DNA of 64,000 bases. Origin: an uncultured Actinomycetes bacterium (GTDB lineage Bacteria > Actinomycetota > Thermoleophilia > Solirubrobacterales > Solirubrobacteraceae). Below the pieces are notes generated by a model that saw nothing but the letters and a program-made list of their open reading frames with translations, was not told the DNA's origin and searched no databases. A program made the position numbers and the translations under genes. Shown here in pieces: positions 17,101-32,111 of the stretch. The stretch is from positions 1-64,000 of the forward strand of contig CALAQT010000035.1 of assembly GCA_937888775.1 (NCBI GenBank). The letters are read 5' to 3'. How positions within the stretch are numbered: the first letter of the stretch is position 1; each line of letters starts with the position of its first letter.

Positions 17101-19022
17101 TCCAGTTCGACGGTTTCACCGTCGTTGGTATCGGCGACATGTCGGGAGATGTGTTCGGCACCGGGATGCTGCTATCGCCACAAATCAAGCTCGTGGGCGC
17201 GTTCAACCGCGATCATGTCTTCCTCGATCCCCGCCCCGATCCGGAGGCGAGCCTCGCCGAGCGGCGCCGGCTCTTTGATTTGCCAGCCTCTTCCTGGCGT
17301 GACTACGATCCGGTGGCCATCTCCCAGGGCGGCGGTGTCTTTGCCCGGTCCGCCAAGCAGATCCCGCTGTCGGCACAGGTGCGCGAGGCGCTCGATGTCG
17401 AGGCCGAGGCGCTCACGCCGGATGAGCTGATTCAGGTGCTCCTGCGTGCGCCCGTCGACCTCCTTTGGAATGGGGGCGTCGGTACCTTCGTCAAGGCGCG
17501 GTCCGAGAGCCACGCCGACGTCGGCGACAAGGCCAATGACGGCGTGAGGATCGACGGAGCCCAGCTTCGCTGCCGGGTGGTCGGCGAGGGGGGCAGCCGC
17601 GGCTTCACCCAGAAAGGCCGGATCGAGTACGCACTCTCCGGCGGGCGGATCAACGCCGATGCCATCGACAACGTGGCCGGCGTCAACTGCTCCGACCACG
17701 AGGTGAATCTGAGGATCCTGCTGGATGCGCCGGTGTCCGACGGCGAGATCACCACCTCTCAGCGCAACGCCCTACTAGCCGCACTGACGGGCGTCGTCGC
17801 CAAGCGCGTCCTCGGCGAGAGCTACGCGCAGGCCCTGGCGCTGAGCCTCGAGGGCGCGCAGGCTTCTGACCTGCTCGACCTCCATGCCCGCCTCATCGAC
17901 GACCTCGACCGGAGAGGCATCCTCGATCGCGAGCTCGAGGAGCTCCCGCCCGAAGAACGCATTCGGGAGCGGAAGGCTGCGAACGAGGGCTTGACCGGTC
18001 CTGAGCTCTCGGTCCTCCTCGCCTACTCAAAGATCACCCTGTACACCGACCTGCTCGACTCCGACGTCCCCGAAGACGCGTATCTACGTAGTGAGCTCGT
18101 GGACTCCCTGCCGGCATCGCTGCGCGAGCGCTTCCGGCCCCACATGCGACGCCACCGTCTGCGTCGAGAGATCATCGCCACCGACCTCGCCAACAGCATC
18201 ATCGACCGCGCGGGGACGACATTCGTATCCCGGTTGGCCGAGGAAACCGGCGCCGACACCGCGCACATCGCGCGCGCCTACGCCGTTGCGGTCGCTGTCT
18301 TCGAGATGCGCGGATTCTGGCGCGAGGTCGAAGCGCTCGACGACGTCGTCGACGAGCAGGCGCAGTTCAAGATTTTGCTACAGGGACGCAGGCTAGTCAC
18401 CCGCGCGGCACGCTGGCTGGTTCGCAACCGGCGCCCTCCGCTCGACATCGCCGCGGTGGTCTTTGACTACGCCCCCGGGGCAGCCACGCTGTCGGAGGCA
18501 CTGCCGGAACTGCTGAGCAGTCTTGACGGCGACGCATGGAAGGCGCGCGTTGCGGAATTCGCCGATCCCGGCGTCCCAAGCTCGCTCGTATCGCGCGCCG
18601 CCGCCATGGATGCCCTGTTCTTCGTCTTCGATGTCGTCGAGAGCGTCCGTGGACGCGAAGAACCCGTCCGTCGCGCGGCCAGCATCCACTTCGGGCTCGA
18701 CCGCCGCCTGGCGTTGGCTTGGCTCCACGATCGCATCCTCGAGCTACCCCGCGCCGACCGCTGGCAGACGCTCGCCCGTGCCGCCCTGCGCGACGATCTC
18801 TACAAGACCCATCGGGCGCTCAACGCGGCGGTCCTCGAGGCGTCTTTCGCCTCTATCGACCTCGACGTGGCGATTGACGCATGGGTCGAAGCCAGGGCCG
18901 CAACAGTCGGGCGTTATCTCGGGATGCTCGGAGACATCCGGGCAGCGAATGGAAACGACTTCACGACCCTCTTGGTCGCAGTCCGCGAGCTGGCCAACCT
19001 GATTCCCTCCAGCTCTAACTGA
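14139..19022 (+). CDS. gdhB: NAD-specific glutamate dehydrogenase, large (180-kDa) type
   Basis: 1,627 residues from GTG 14139, the usual size of the L_180 class described in Streptomyces and Pseudomonas. The N-terminal ~700 residues hold ACT-like regulatory domains (TIVEVVTDDMPFLVDSVGME is a strong family mark). The catalytic core follows: EGVHLRGGKVARGGIRWTDR, EDFRTEVLGLMNAEMVKNAV, VPVGAKGGFV with the active lysine, then FGTGMLLSPQIKLVGAFNRD and an NAD-binding part with VGEGGSRGFTQKGRIEYA. A helical C-terminal domain closes it. It oxidises glutamate to 2-oxoglutarate and ammonium with NAD, a catabolic role. It stands alone with long gaps on both sides. A start at 14199 (ATG) is possible but would drop conserved text. 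Confidence 0.95.
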   Translation: MAPDVPHAAGDAGSIEGLAAMALRAEEAEAALIDSVCSCLPDHVAPGLVDRCAAFVRHFYHWVPPEDLAGRSIRDLCGAAMAVWDFARDRTPSSASVRAYNPRVGENGWQSTNTIVEVVTDDMPFLVDSVGMELSRHGYGIQLSIVPVIDVLRDAEGLLAEVFPAGAGMTGAVTESLMQFEVDRETEPERLEVLVDDIRRVLSDVRAAVEDWPMMRQRMQEIRGGVVSVAPPLDRSEVEEVNAFLEWVGGGNFIFLGYREYDLVREAGEDSLCAVDGSGLGVLRHGSAIASMSFARLPAVVRAMARVRQPLILTKANSRSTVRRPAYLDYIGVKRFEAGEVCGERRFLGLYTTAAEKASPREIPILRDKVERVIRRAVFTAESHNAKALARTLETYPRDELFQITDEELFAISMGIVALGGRQRVRLFVRSDPYKRFVSCLVFVPRDRFNTDNRERIASVLSDAFDATEIDWALRLSDSMLARIHYVVRCSAAEADRDVAEIERRIAEVTRPWTGDLADALKDVHGEERGNALFRRYRAAFPIAYRADWRARAAVADIDRAEALAAGNGLVMSVYLTEAGRTSFRCKLFSPGERIALSDVLPIFENMGLQVDDERPYEIKPEGRRAAWIYDIGVVCDFDVDLRTEATRTAFQDAFTRVYSGEFENDGLGALLLGAGLTGREVSLLRALLKYLRQAGVTFSDRYLQQALTGNPAVARLLVGLFGARLDPDRYDLVAADRLRAEIDRAIVEIASLDQARILRDCLAIVGATVRTNYYQRSPEGQPKAQLSLKLDPSLMPFLPFPRPRFEIFVYSPRMEGVHLRGGKVARGGIRWTDRREDFRTEVLGLMNAEMVKNAVIVPVGAKGGFVTKRPPSTGGRKALLEGAADCYRLFVSGLLDLTDNIVGGKVVPPPAVIRHDGDDVYLVIAADDGTASLSDLANGVAAEYGFWLGDSFAAGGSHGDDDKKMGITARGAWESVRRHFRNLGVAVQFDGFTVVGIGDMSGDVFGTGMLLSPQIKLVGAFNRDHVFLDPRPDPEASLAERRRLFDLPASSWRDYDPVAISQGGGVFARSAKQIPLSAQVREALDVEAEALTPDELIQVLLRAPVDLLWNGGVGTFVKARSESHADVGDKANDGVRIDGAQLRCRVVGEGGSRGFTQKGRIEYALSGGRINADAIDNVAGVNCSDHEVNLRILLDAPVSDGEITTSQRNALLAALTGVVAKRVLGESYAQALALSLEGAQASDLLDLHARLIDDLDRRGILDRELEELPPEERIRERKAANEGLTGPELSVLLAYSKITLYTDLLDSDVPEDAYLRSELVDSLPASLRERFRPHMRRHRLRREIIATDLANSIIDRAGTTFVSRLAEETGADTAHIARAYAVAVAVFEMRGFWREVEALDDVVDEQAQFKILLQGRRLVTRAARWLVRNRRPPLDIAAVVFDYAPGAATLSEALPELLSSLDGDAWKARVAEFADPGVPSSLVSRAAAMDALFFVFDVVESVRGREEPVRRAASIHFGLDRRLALAWLHDRILELPRADRWQTLARAALRDDLYKTHRALNAAVLEASFASIDLDVAIDAWVEARAATVGRYLGMLGDIRAANGNDFTTLLVAVRELANLIPSSSN

Positions 19023-19401
19023 GAGCCGCGCCCGCATCGACATCGGCCAATCGGAGCACAGCTCCCGCAGATGCCCGGGGTCCGCCGCGTCGGCTCGATC
19101 AGCATCAAGCGCACAGGGAGCAAGCACTCGTGGCAAACAACGGCAACTTGTGAGCGATCCCGGAAGCCGAAAACGCTGTGCTTGCGGGTATCCCCACGTC
19201 CCGCTGGTGGTCCCGGGGAGTCGCTCGCTGCCGGTCAGAGACAGCGTCGGGAGCCGGCGTGGCGGCCTTCTCTCTTGTCCCCAGCGCTGGCCGGGCGCGC
19301 GAGGCAGGATGGCGAGGACTCTACTAGCGTTGCACTACCGCCATGGCGTCAACCGCGTTACGATTGGATGGTCTCGGCCTGATAGCGCACGGCGTGCCGC
19401 C
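19023..19401. other. Intergenic region, no gene seen
   Basis: About 380 bp. The frame leading into the DUF2294 gene is open from 19150 but reads as Arg/Gly/Pro-rich noise. No promoter, repeat or RNA feature is convincing. Confidence 0.4.
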
Positions 19402-19794
19402 ATGACCCCAAGAAAAGTCCAGGAAAAGCCGAAGGCGCATGGCGACGTGCTGACGGCGATCTCGGACGGGATGGTCGCTTTGCTGAAGGAGTTCTACGGC
19501 CACGGGCCGACCCGGACGAAGTCCTACTACGAGGACGACCTGGTGGTCTGCGTGCTGCGCGGCGGCTTCTCGCGCGTAGAGCAGACCCTGCTCGACGGTG
19601 GGCGCGGCCCCGCGGTGATCCGGCAACGGATGGAGTTCCAAGAGGTCATGCGCGATCGCTTCGCCGGGGTCATCACAGACGCGACCGGCCGACCGGTGAT
19701 CGGCTTCATGAGCGGCAACCAGCAGCACCCCGACATGATGTGCGAAGTGTTCATCCTCGGTCCCAGCGACCTCGTCGACGAGCACGAGACGTGA
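19402..19794 (+). CDS. DUF2294 family protein
   Basis: 130 residues from ATG 19402; the upstream part of the open frame is not conserved-looking. Family blocks are visible in order: an N-terminal helix (LTAISDGMVALLKEFYGHGP), YYEDDLVVCVLRGGFSRVEQ, TLLDGGRGPAVIRQRMEFQE and VIGFMSGNQQHPDMMCEVFI. DUF2294 proteins are widespread in Gram-positive bacteria. Some are linked to the Na+-translocating or stress genes around them, but no biochemical role is established to my knowledge. No signal peptide. The gene is single and followed by the convergent PHA synthase operon. Confidence 0.85.
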   Translation: MTPRKVQEKPKAHGDVLTAISDGMVALLKEFYGHGPTRTKSYYEDDLVVCVLRGGFSRVEQTLLDGGRGPAVIRQRMEFQEVMRDRFAGVITDATGRPVIGFMSGNQQHPDMMCEVFILGPSDLVDEHET

Positions 19795-20013
19795 CTTCCT
19801 AAGTTTCGCTGCCATGCACGGGCGATCAGGACGTCATAGTGCCCCGGCCGCAAACGCTTCTCCCAGATAGCACGGTACTCAGCGGCTGTGTCGCCCGAGT
19901 TTGCGGGCGCGTTTCCACCGAGCGAGCCGCCCCGCCCGAGGGTGGTTGCGCCGATGCGCCCCTCGCCAGCCTATGGATCAATGACTGTGTGGATTCCCCA
20001 CGCCTCTGTGTTC

Positions 20014-21748
20014 CTAGCCAAGCACGTACTCGCCGGGTCCATCCGCCAGGACCGGATGACGGCGGCAGCCAACCCTCGGGGGTTTTTCGAGGGGGCCGGC
20101 GCGGTCCGCCATCCAGCGTGCCCAATCCTCCCACCAGGATTCACCCTTACGAGTCGCCGCTCTGCGCCATTCCTCTGCGTTTGGAGGGTTCTCGTCGGAG
20201 GTCATCACCCAAGCCTTGGGTTCGGGTGGGCTGACGATGCCGGCAATGTGGCCCCCGCTCGCGAGGACGTAGCGTACGTCGCCGCCCAGCAGCCCGGTGG
20301 TCCGGTAGGACGAGCGCCACGGCACGATGTGGTCGCGCTCGGCCGCGACGACGTAGGTGTCTGGCTTGACCGTGCTGAGGTCAAGCCTTTGCCCACCGAG
20401 CTCCATGGTCCCCTCAGCCAGCTGGTTTTCGACGTAGCACGAGCGCAGGTACCAGGAGTGCATGGCGGCCGGCAGGCGCGTCGCGTCCTCGTTCCAGGCC
20501 AAGAGGTCGAACGCCGGCGGCTGCTTACCCATCAGCCATCTGGATGTCACGTAGTTGAAGATGAGGTCGTTAGCGCGCAGGGCATTGAACGTCCCCGCCA
20601 TGTCGGCGCCATCGAGGTAGCCCTTGCGCGCCATGCGGCGCTCGAGCTTGGCGATCGTGCCCTCGTCGAGGAAGCAGCCCAGTACGCCCGGCTCGCTGTA
20701 GTCGAGCAGTGTGTTGATCAGCGTCAGCGTGCCGATCCGATCTTCGCCGCTACCGGCGAGCTGCGCCGCCGTCATGGCAGCCAGCGCGCCCCCGAGGCAG
20801 ACGCCGAGGATGTCGACGGTTTCTGAGCCCGTGATCTCACTGACCGCATCAAGCGCCGCTCGCATACCGTCTGTGGAGTAGTCGTCCATCGTGATCCCGG
20901 ACATAGAGGCGTCCGGGTTGCGGTAGCTGATCGCGAACACGGTGCGACCCTGTCGTACCGACCATTCGATCAGGCTGCGGCCCGGTGCGAGGTCCATGAT
21001 GTAGTACTTATTAATCCACGGCGGGCTGGCCAGCAGCGGGACAGCGTGAACCTCGTCGGTCTGGGGCAGGTACTGCAGCAACTCGATCAGTTCATTGCGA
21101 AACACGACCTTGCTGGTCGTGGCCGCCATGTTCTCGCCGAGCTGAAATGGGCTCGCGTCGACCTGCCGCGGGCGCCCGCCGTTGTGGCGGAGGTCGTCGA
21201 GGCAGTTGCGAGCGCCGAGGAGCACGCTCTGCCCGCCAGTGTCAAAGGCTCGCTTGAGTGCCGTCGGGTTGGTCAAGAGAAGGTTCGTCGGCGCCAGCGC
21301 ATCGGCCAGCAGGCTCACCGCGAATGTCGCCTTCGCGCGCGTAGGTTCGTCAAGCTCGCCCGCGGCGACAAGATCCTCGGCGAGCCGTCGGAACACGAGA
21401 TACGACTGGCAGAGCCAGAAGAAGGCCGGATTGTCCTCCCACGCCGGGTCGGCAAATCGACGATCCGCGCCGTCCGGGGGCAGCGGCGCCGGCGCGCTCT
21501 GTCCAAGGGCGCGCAACGCGGTTGAAAGCGTCGCGCGGGTCAGGTCGACGGCGCACTTGATGCCAGCCTCGGCCACCGCTGCAGGGCGCCGCGCCGCGCC
21601 CACCGCGGCCCTCGCCAGGGCCCGCCCGAACAGCGCCGGGTCAACGTCGACCAACGCACCCGCCTCCGGAGCTAGCGCGCTTGCCGCCGAGCGAGCAACC
21701 TCGGCGGACGCCGCCGTTTCGTCCGGGACCGGTTCCCTCGAGCGCACG

Positions 21749-21756
<8 letters not shown>
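20014..21756 (-). CDS. phaC: Poly(3-hydroxyalkanoate) synthase
   Basis: 580 residues, class I size, from GTG 21756, chosen because AGGAGG lies 6 bp upstream; the open frame continues 33 codons further but without family sequence. The alpha/beta-hydrolase core shows PPWINKYYIMDLAPGRSLIE, the lipase-like box GVCLGGALAAM with the nucleophilic Cys that carries the growing chain, the aspartate in AAERDHIVPW and the C-terminal His in LASGGHIAGIV. Motifs VFRNELIELLQY and SWYLRSCYVENQL are typical. It polymerises (R)-3-hydroxyacyl-CoA on storage granules. Its start overlaps the stop of the carboxylase gene by 8 bp, so it is translationally coupled and last in the operon. Confidence 0.93.
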
Positions 21757-27062
<5,306 letters not shown>

Positions 27063-27088
<26 letters not shown>

Positions 27089-29012
27089 CTTCCAATGAGG
27101 TGGCCACGTTCTCTTCCGGAACGGTCGTCAGGTCGGCCTGCTCGGCTCGTTCGGGAACGACGATCGCGGGGTCGACGCGGATGACCGTGTAGCCGCCCAC
27201 CGCACCAGCCCCGAACGCCGGCGTGAACACGCGCATCGGCCGGTCGATCACGCCCTCGCGGACGGCGTCGTAGATGGCGATCGGGATGCTGGCGGCCGAG
27301 ACGTTCCCCACCTTCTCGATATTGAAGTAGAGGTGATCGGCCGAGAGTCCGGCCGCGACCGCCATGTCGGCGACCATCGTCTTATTAGCTTGATGGGGAA
27401 CAACGATGTCGATGCCGTCGAGCAGCGAGCCGCGGGCGCCGTCGGGGGCCGCAAGCGCACGCAGCTCGCCCATCATCTGGACCAGATAGCGCTGGACGAG
27501 CGCTTTCACCTCCGGCCCGTAGACCGTGATGTTGTTGTCAAATTCAGGGTTGGGCCAGATGATCGAGTTCACCTGGCTGACCGGGCCGCTGGCATAGATC
27601 TGCACGACCTCGATGTCGGGCGGCGCGCCCGGCATGGCGGGCCCGACGACAAGCGCGGACGCTCCGTCGCCGAAGATCATCCGGGACGGGCGGACGCTGC
27701 CGATCTTGTCCGAGAACTTCTCGGCGCAGACCACGAGCACGGGGCGGTTCACCTCCTGGAGCAGGCGTACAGCCTCGCCCAGGCCGTACGGGAAGCCCGC
27801 ACACGCGGCGACAAGGTCAAACGAGCCGTGCGTCTGGAAGATCCCGAGCTGCCCGGAAAGCCATGTCGCGACGGACGGGATCAGCCTCGTGCTGGTGCAC
27901 GAGCAGAAGATGACCGCGCCGATCTCCTCCGGCGCGCGCCCGGCGCCCTCGAGCGCCGCCCGTGCCGCCTGCAGAGAGATGTGCTCGAGGCGGCGCTCCG
28001 TGTAGAACCGCTGCTCGATCCCGGTCTTTTCCGCGATCTCCGCCGCGGTCATCGGCGACCAGCTGTACGCAGCGTTGCGAATCACGTCTTCGTTCGTGCA
28101 GACGTGCTCGCCCTTGACGACCGTCAGCGACTCGAGCCGGGGCATGAGCGCGAACTGCTCGCGGACCACGATCGGCGGGAACGGATTGACCGGCTCCCGT
28201 GCCTCGGCGGCGGCCGCGGGGCGCGGGCGCGCGGGATGCCCAGCCTTCACGCGGCGGATGAACTCCAGCACCTCGTGGTTTCGCGGGACGAGCGCCACGA
28301 CGAAATCGTCGTCGCCGATCCTCCCGACCTCGACCAGTCGCGTCCGGGCCAGGTCCCACGGGTGCTGGTTGTGGAGAACCATCGCCAAACGGTGAATCGG
28401 CTCAAGCTCAGGCACCGTCTCGGTGCAGTCGAGGATCTCCTGGTAGCTACGGGTCGGAAAGTCCGGGTCGTGGGCCGGGAAGCAGAGGGTGAGGTTCTCC
28501 GGATTGCTGGCGATCTCCGCCACGGTCTCCTTGACCGGCGAAAGCTCCGCCGCGTGATGTCGCTTGTGACGGAAGATGTCGAACAGGAGCGTGAAGATCC
28601 GGTCCTCGGCGTCGGCGTCCCACGTGGGGGGGAGTTCGGTCCACGCTGCGGCTACCGCAGCGACCTTACGCTCGCCCTGCTCCCAGGGAGTCAGCAGCGG
28701 CAGGAACACATCATCGCGGCGGCGCGGAAGGTCGCGCCACCGCGTCGGACGCTTCTCGTACATCGTCAGCGCATAACGGTTGCCCCAAACCAGGTTCATC
28801 GCGACGTCGCGCAGGAGCTCGTAGCGAGAACGATAGACATTCGAATCGACTCGCTCCAGGATCTCGGTGCCGGTCGGCGCCTTGGCCTCGAAGTCGCGCC
28901 GGATCACAGCCTCCAACTGCTCCAAGGTCTCGAGAACCGAGAAGTCCAACTCGGCGCTGAAATTGGAAGGAAAGACCAGACGACCGTGGCTGTTGACGAC
29001 AAAAGGCCTCAT
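27063..29012 (-). CDS. KASIII/HMG-CoA-synthase-like condensing enzyme with N-terminal extension
   Basis: 649 residues from ATG 29012 (ATG 29102 possible). The C-terminal ~350 residues are a thiolase-fold KASIII: AACAGFPYGLGEA with the acyl-accepting Cys, MIFGDGASALVVG, PHQANKTMVADM with the catalytic His, and EKVGNVSAASIPIAIYDAV with the Asn. All three catalytic residues are present. The first ~290 residues (RDVAMNLVWGNRYALTMYEK, PWEQGERKVAAVAAAWTELP, FDIFRHKRHHAAEL) form a separate helical domain I cannot name. KASIII enzymes join an acyl-CoA to malonyl-ACP or malonyl-CoA. Coupled to a carboxylase and phaC, it could supply acetoacetyl-CoA as NphT7 does; that is inference. First gene of the operon. 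Confidence 0.85.
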
Positions 29013-29178
29013 CGCTGCCCCGCCCACGGTCTCTCCGCCACCAGGGGCTTCCGATGCTCGTCCTCGGTAAAGCTCCGGAGCGTCTGGTTCACTGGTTCGC
29101 ATCCATCCCGACAAGCAGACCGCGGTGACCACCTTCGCACCGTCACCTCTGCTCCCTGGGTCGGCGCGCCGGTCGCGG

Positions 29179-29607
29179 TCACGCGGCGCGGTCCTGCTGG
29201 GCGAGTTGCGATAGAGCGCTAACCACCGGTTCGCCCGGGTCGAGGTCGACGATCTCCAGGACATCCGAGTTGATAAGCGTGAACATGCGATCGGCTTGTG
29301 AGGGGCCGCGCACGAGAACGAGCCGGCGGCCCGCCCGATCGGCGCGCATGCTGGCCTTCATGATCACGTGCACACCGCATGAGTCAGTGAAGGTGAGCTC
29401 ACGGAGATCGAGCACCACCATCCGTGCACGGAGCTCGGCATCGCGTAACGTCTGCTCGAGCGCGGGCGCGGTGGCGATGTCCAGCTCACCAGCGATTTGC
29501 ACCCACGCCACGTCGCGCCCGCAGTCTTTCCACGAGCGGAGAAGCGCCTGGCGCGGTATAGCCGAGCGGCTCGCGACGGCGTCAGGGAGAACCAGCGACT
29601 GGGACAT
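29179..29607 (-). CDS. STAS-domain anti-sigma factor antagonist
   Basis: 142 residues from ATG 29607, preceded by GGAGG at 6-bp spacing. The STAS fold is plain: VAWVQIAGELDIATAPALEQ, VVLDLRELTFTDSCGVHVIM with the phosphorylatable Ser in the DS(C)GV loop, and LVLVRGPSQADRMFTLINS. Such proteins are phosphorylated by an RsbW-type kinase and release a sigma factor from an anti-sigma factor. No kinase or sigma gene lies in the window, so the partner is unknown. It is 166 bp upstream of the condensing enzyme on the same strand but probably a separate unit. Confidence 0.85.
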   Translation of the reverse strand: MSQSLVLPDAVASRSAIPRQALLRSWKDCGRDVAWVQIAGELDIATAPALEQTLRDAELRARMVVLDLRELTFTDSCGVHVIMKASMRADRAGRRLVLVRGPSQADRMFTLINSDVLEIVDLDPGEPVVSALSQLAQQDRAA

Positions 29608-29871
29608 GTAGACCTCCGAGTTGGGGGAACCTCGGAAGTCAGGTTGCGCTGCCCGCCCGCTTTGGGCCGACTTCACATCGGTTGCCCTCCAACGCCTACG
29701 TTACTCGGCACGTCAAGCGGACGAACGCCCTCCTGTCAGCCGAAAAACAGTCGCTTGGGTCCGCCGAGCGCGTTGCGTCAAGTCACCGGACGACCGGGCC
29801 GATCGTCGAAACCAACCCGTTCCTCAAACCATGTCCGCGCCACCCAGCGCCCGCTTCTGCTTCGGACATGC

Positions 29872-30714
29872 TCAGCGGGCTTGCTTGCCCGCCCAAGCCC
29901 GCTGCTTGCGCCGCGCGTCAGCGAAGATCAACGGCAGCAGCCTGGTCGCTGCGCCGGGAAAGGCGGCCAGAACGCGCACCAAACCACCGCGCCAGCGCGG
30001 TATGCTGAGCACCGCACGCGGGTGGTCAAGCAGCGCGACCGCACTCCGGGCTACGTCCTCGGGCTTCAGCAGGACTCCGGACCAGGAGAGCGCGGCCTCA
30101 GGATCATGAACCTTCTCATACAGCATTGGCGTCCAGATCCCGTCGGGACACAGGGCGCTGATGTGAACGTCGCGGATCCCCTCTCGCCGGAGATCTAGCA
30201 TCGTCCCGACAGAGAATGCAAGCGCTGCATGCTTGGTAGCCGCGTACAGTGTCTCACCCGGCGCGGCCACCAGACCGGCCAGCGACACGACGTTGATGAC
30301 ATGGCCGGTGCCGGCCGGACGCATCAACTCGAGCGCTGCGAGCGTCCCATTGATCGTGCCGTGGGTGTTGACGTCGAATGCGAGACGTCGTTGCGTCTCG
30401 GCGTTGTCCCAGCCGTGTCCGGTCGGGAGGATGCCGGCGCAGTTGACCCACACTCGGAGGGAGCCGGCCCGCTCACGGGTAGCGCTGGCGGCCGCGGCAC
30501 AGGCGGAGGCATCGGCAACGTCGAGGCCCGACGCAAACGCGGAGAGCCCGAGGCGTTCGGCGGCGCCGCGCGCGGACTCCTCGTCGATGTCGGTCACGTG
30601 CACCGAGTAGCCGCGCGCGACGAGCTCTCGCGCGATTTCGAAGCCCAGGCCACGACCCGCGCCCGTGACCAACGCACCGCCGCGAACGTCAGCGGTTGCT
30701 CTCGAGTCCTTCAC
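29872..30714 (-). CDS. Short-chain dehydrogenase/reductase
   Basis: 280 residues starting GTG 30714; upstream open frame is not protein-like. Classical SDR marks: LVTGAGRGLGFEIARELVAR (cofactor loop), VHVTDIDEES with an Asp after the second strand that favours NAD(H), WVNCAGILPTG in place of NNAG, NVVSLAGLVAAPGETLYAAT and the catalytic Tyr-Lys in LYAATKHA. A basic C-terminal tail (ARRKQRAWAGKQAR) is unusual and might touch membrane or nucleic acid. The substrate is not predictable. It lies upstream of the PHA operon and could be the 3-ketoacyl reductase, but the NAD preference and the lack of linkage weaken that idea. Confidence 0.85.
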   Translation of the reverse strand: MKDSRATADVRGGALVTGAGRGLGFEIARELVARGYSVHVTDIDEESARGAAERLGLSAFASGLDVADASACAAAASATRERAGSLRVWVNCAGILPTGHGWDNAETQRRLAFDVNTHGTINGTLAALELMRPAGTGHVINVVSLAGLVAAPGETLYAATKHAALAFSVGTMLDLRREGIRDVHISALCPDGIWTPMLYEKVHDPEAALSWSGVLLKPEDVARSAVALLDHPRAVLSIPRWRGGLVRVLAAFPGAATRLLPLIFADARRKQRAWAGKQAR

Positions 30715-30992
30715 GGTGCCTCGACTTCTTGCGGCTCGGGCATCGCGGGGACGATACAGCTGCCGGCACGGCGCGCCGTTGATCCGTTTGGAGCAGGCAT
30801 CTGCCCGCTGCTTGGATCCAGGAACAGAACGTCTCCGCGTTTCCGCAAAGCCGAACATGTGGTCGCCGATCGCCAAGTGGGTCAGGCGGTGCAGCCCCGC
30901 CCCCGAGGGCTTGACGAGGTAGAGGTTCTGCTTCGGCAGATGGTCGCGGGGCGATGGTGCGCTCTGGCGAATGAAGACGATCCAGCTGCGCC

Positions 30993-32111
30993 CTACACGG
31001 CCTGAAGGTCCGCTAGGCGGTCGCGAGCGGCCGCTTGGAAGTCGGGCCATGTCGACGGCGGACCGTCCGGCCGATGGACGAGCCGGGGGTCGCCAGTAGG
31101 CAGCCCGGCCAGCCGCGCGCCGAGCGGCGACTCACGCAGACGTTCGGTCACCGTGCGCACTGCTGTCTCGATCACCTCGGGCCGCCGTCGGCTGCTCATG
31201 AGGTTGGCGCCCATCACATCCAAGTCGCTCACGCTCGGCTGAATCAGCACGACCTCGACGCCAGCGGCGCGCAGCCGCTTGGCTTCTGAGCCGAGACGCC
31301 GGCCGGCGGTCTGACGCATCCGAAACGCAAGACGCTCGCCGACCGTCCGCGGCGAACCGACGTGCAGCGACGACATCGGGTTGAGCGCCAGCACGATGTC
31401 AAGCCGTTCGTCGCGCAGAACGTCGAGATTGGACGTGGAGTACACGCCACCGTCGACATAGAGGACACTGTCGATCTCAACGGCGCGATAGAAGCCCGGG
31501 ATCGCGCACGAGGCAGCGACCGCGTCGGGCAGCTCGGCCCGCGGCGAGCCACCACGACCGAACGCCACTCGCTGTCCGCTCGAGTAGTCGACGGCCATCG
31601 CCCAGAAGTTCGGGTGCGGCGCCCAGTCGCCACTGCACGCGCGCCGGACGGTGTTCTTCAGCGGCTCGGTCGAGACCACTCCCCGCGGAAGCCAACCCGA
31701 AATCACCGCCATCGGGGAATAGCGATAGGGTCGCGCAAGCGACGCAACCGCGAGTCGCCACGATCCCGGTCCCAGCGCCAACCCGCCGCGATCAAGGCGA
31801 AACGTCGCGACCGCCGAGCCGCCGGCCCCACCGGCCGCCGCGCCTCGGGTATCGGACCCGTCGAGCTCCTCTCCGACGGAGCGAGCGACCATCAGCCACG
31901 GCGGCACACCGCAAGCCATCAGCGCGCCGACCATCGAACCGGCCGACGTGCCAACGATGTAGTCGGCGCTGCCCGGGTCCCAGCCGGTCTCGGACGCGAT
32001 CGCGTGCAGCGCCCCGACGAGCCACGCGCCGCCGAGCACGCCACCGGCGCCGAGCACCAAGCCCACCCTGGGCCGCTCGATGGCACTCATGTGCGGAAGT
32101 TCAGCAGACAT
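30993..32111 (-). CDS. Patatin-like phospholipase / RssA-family protein
   Basis: 372 residues from ATG 32111. The patatin fold has an oxyanion loop (LVLGAGGVLGGAWLVGALHA), the nucleophile elbow GTSAGS, and the catalytic Asp in VLYVDGGVYSTSNLDVLR, so the Ser-Asp dyad is complete. No signal peptide or lipobox appears, so it is probably cytosolic or peripheral. The family cleaves acyl esters of lipids, and some patatins degrade granule polymers. Placement near the PHA genes on the same strand hints at granule or lipid turnover, but the 278-bp gap to the SDR gene does not show co-transcription. Confidence 0.85.
   Translation of the reverse strand: MSAELPHMSAIERPRVGLVLGAGGVLGGAWLVGALHAIASETGWDPGSADYIVGTSAGSMVGALMACGVPPWLMVARSVGEELDGSDTRGAAAGGAGGSAVATFRLDRGGLALGPGSWRLAVASLARPYRYSPMAVISGWLPRGVVSTEPLKNTVRRACSGDWAPHPNFWAMAVDYSSGQRVAFGRGGSPRAELPDAVAASCAIPGFYRAVEIDSVLYVDGGVYSTSNLDVLRDERLDIVLALNPMSSLHVGSPRTVGERLAFRMRQTAGRRLGSEAKRLRAAGVEVVLIQPSVSDLDVMGANLMSSRRRPEVIETAVRTVTERLRESPLGARLAGLPTGDPRLVHRPDGPPSTWPDFQAAARDRLADLQAV

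Noticed and set aside
27333..29222. Long plus-strand open frame (629 codons) opposite the KASIII-like gene
   Set aside because: Its sequence is Arg/His/Asp-rich without motifs, and the opposite strand has a full set of KASIII catalytic residues. Long antisense frames are expected in GC-rich genes.
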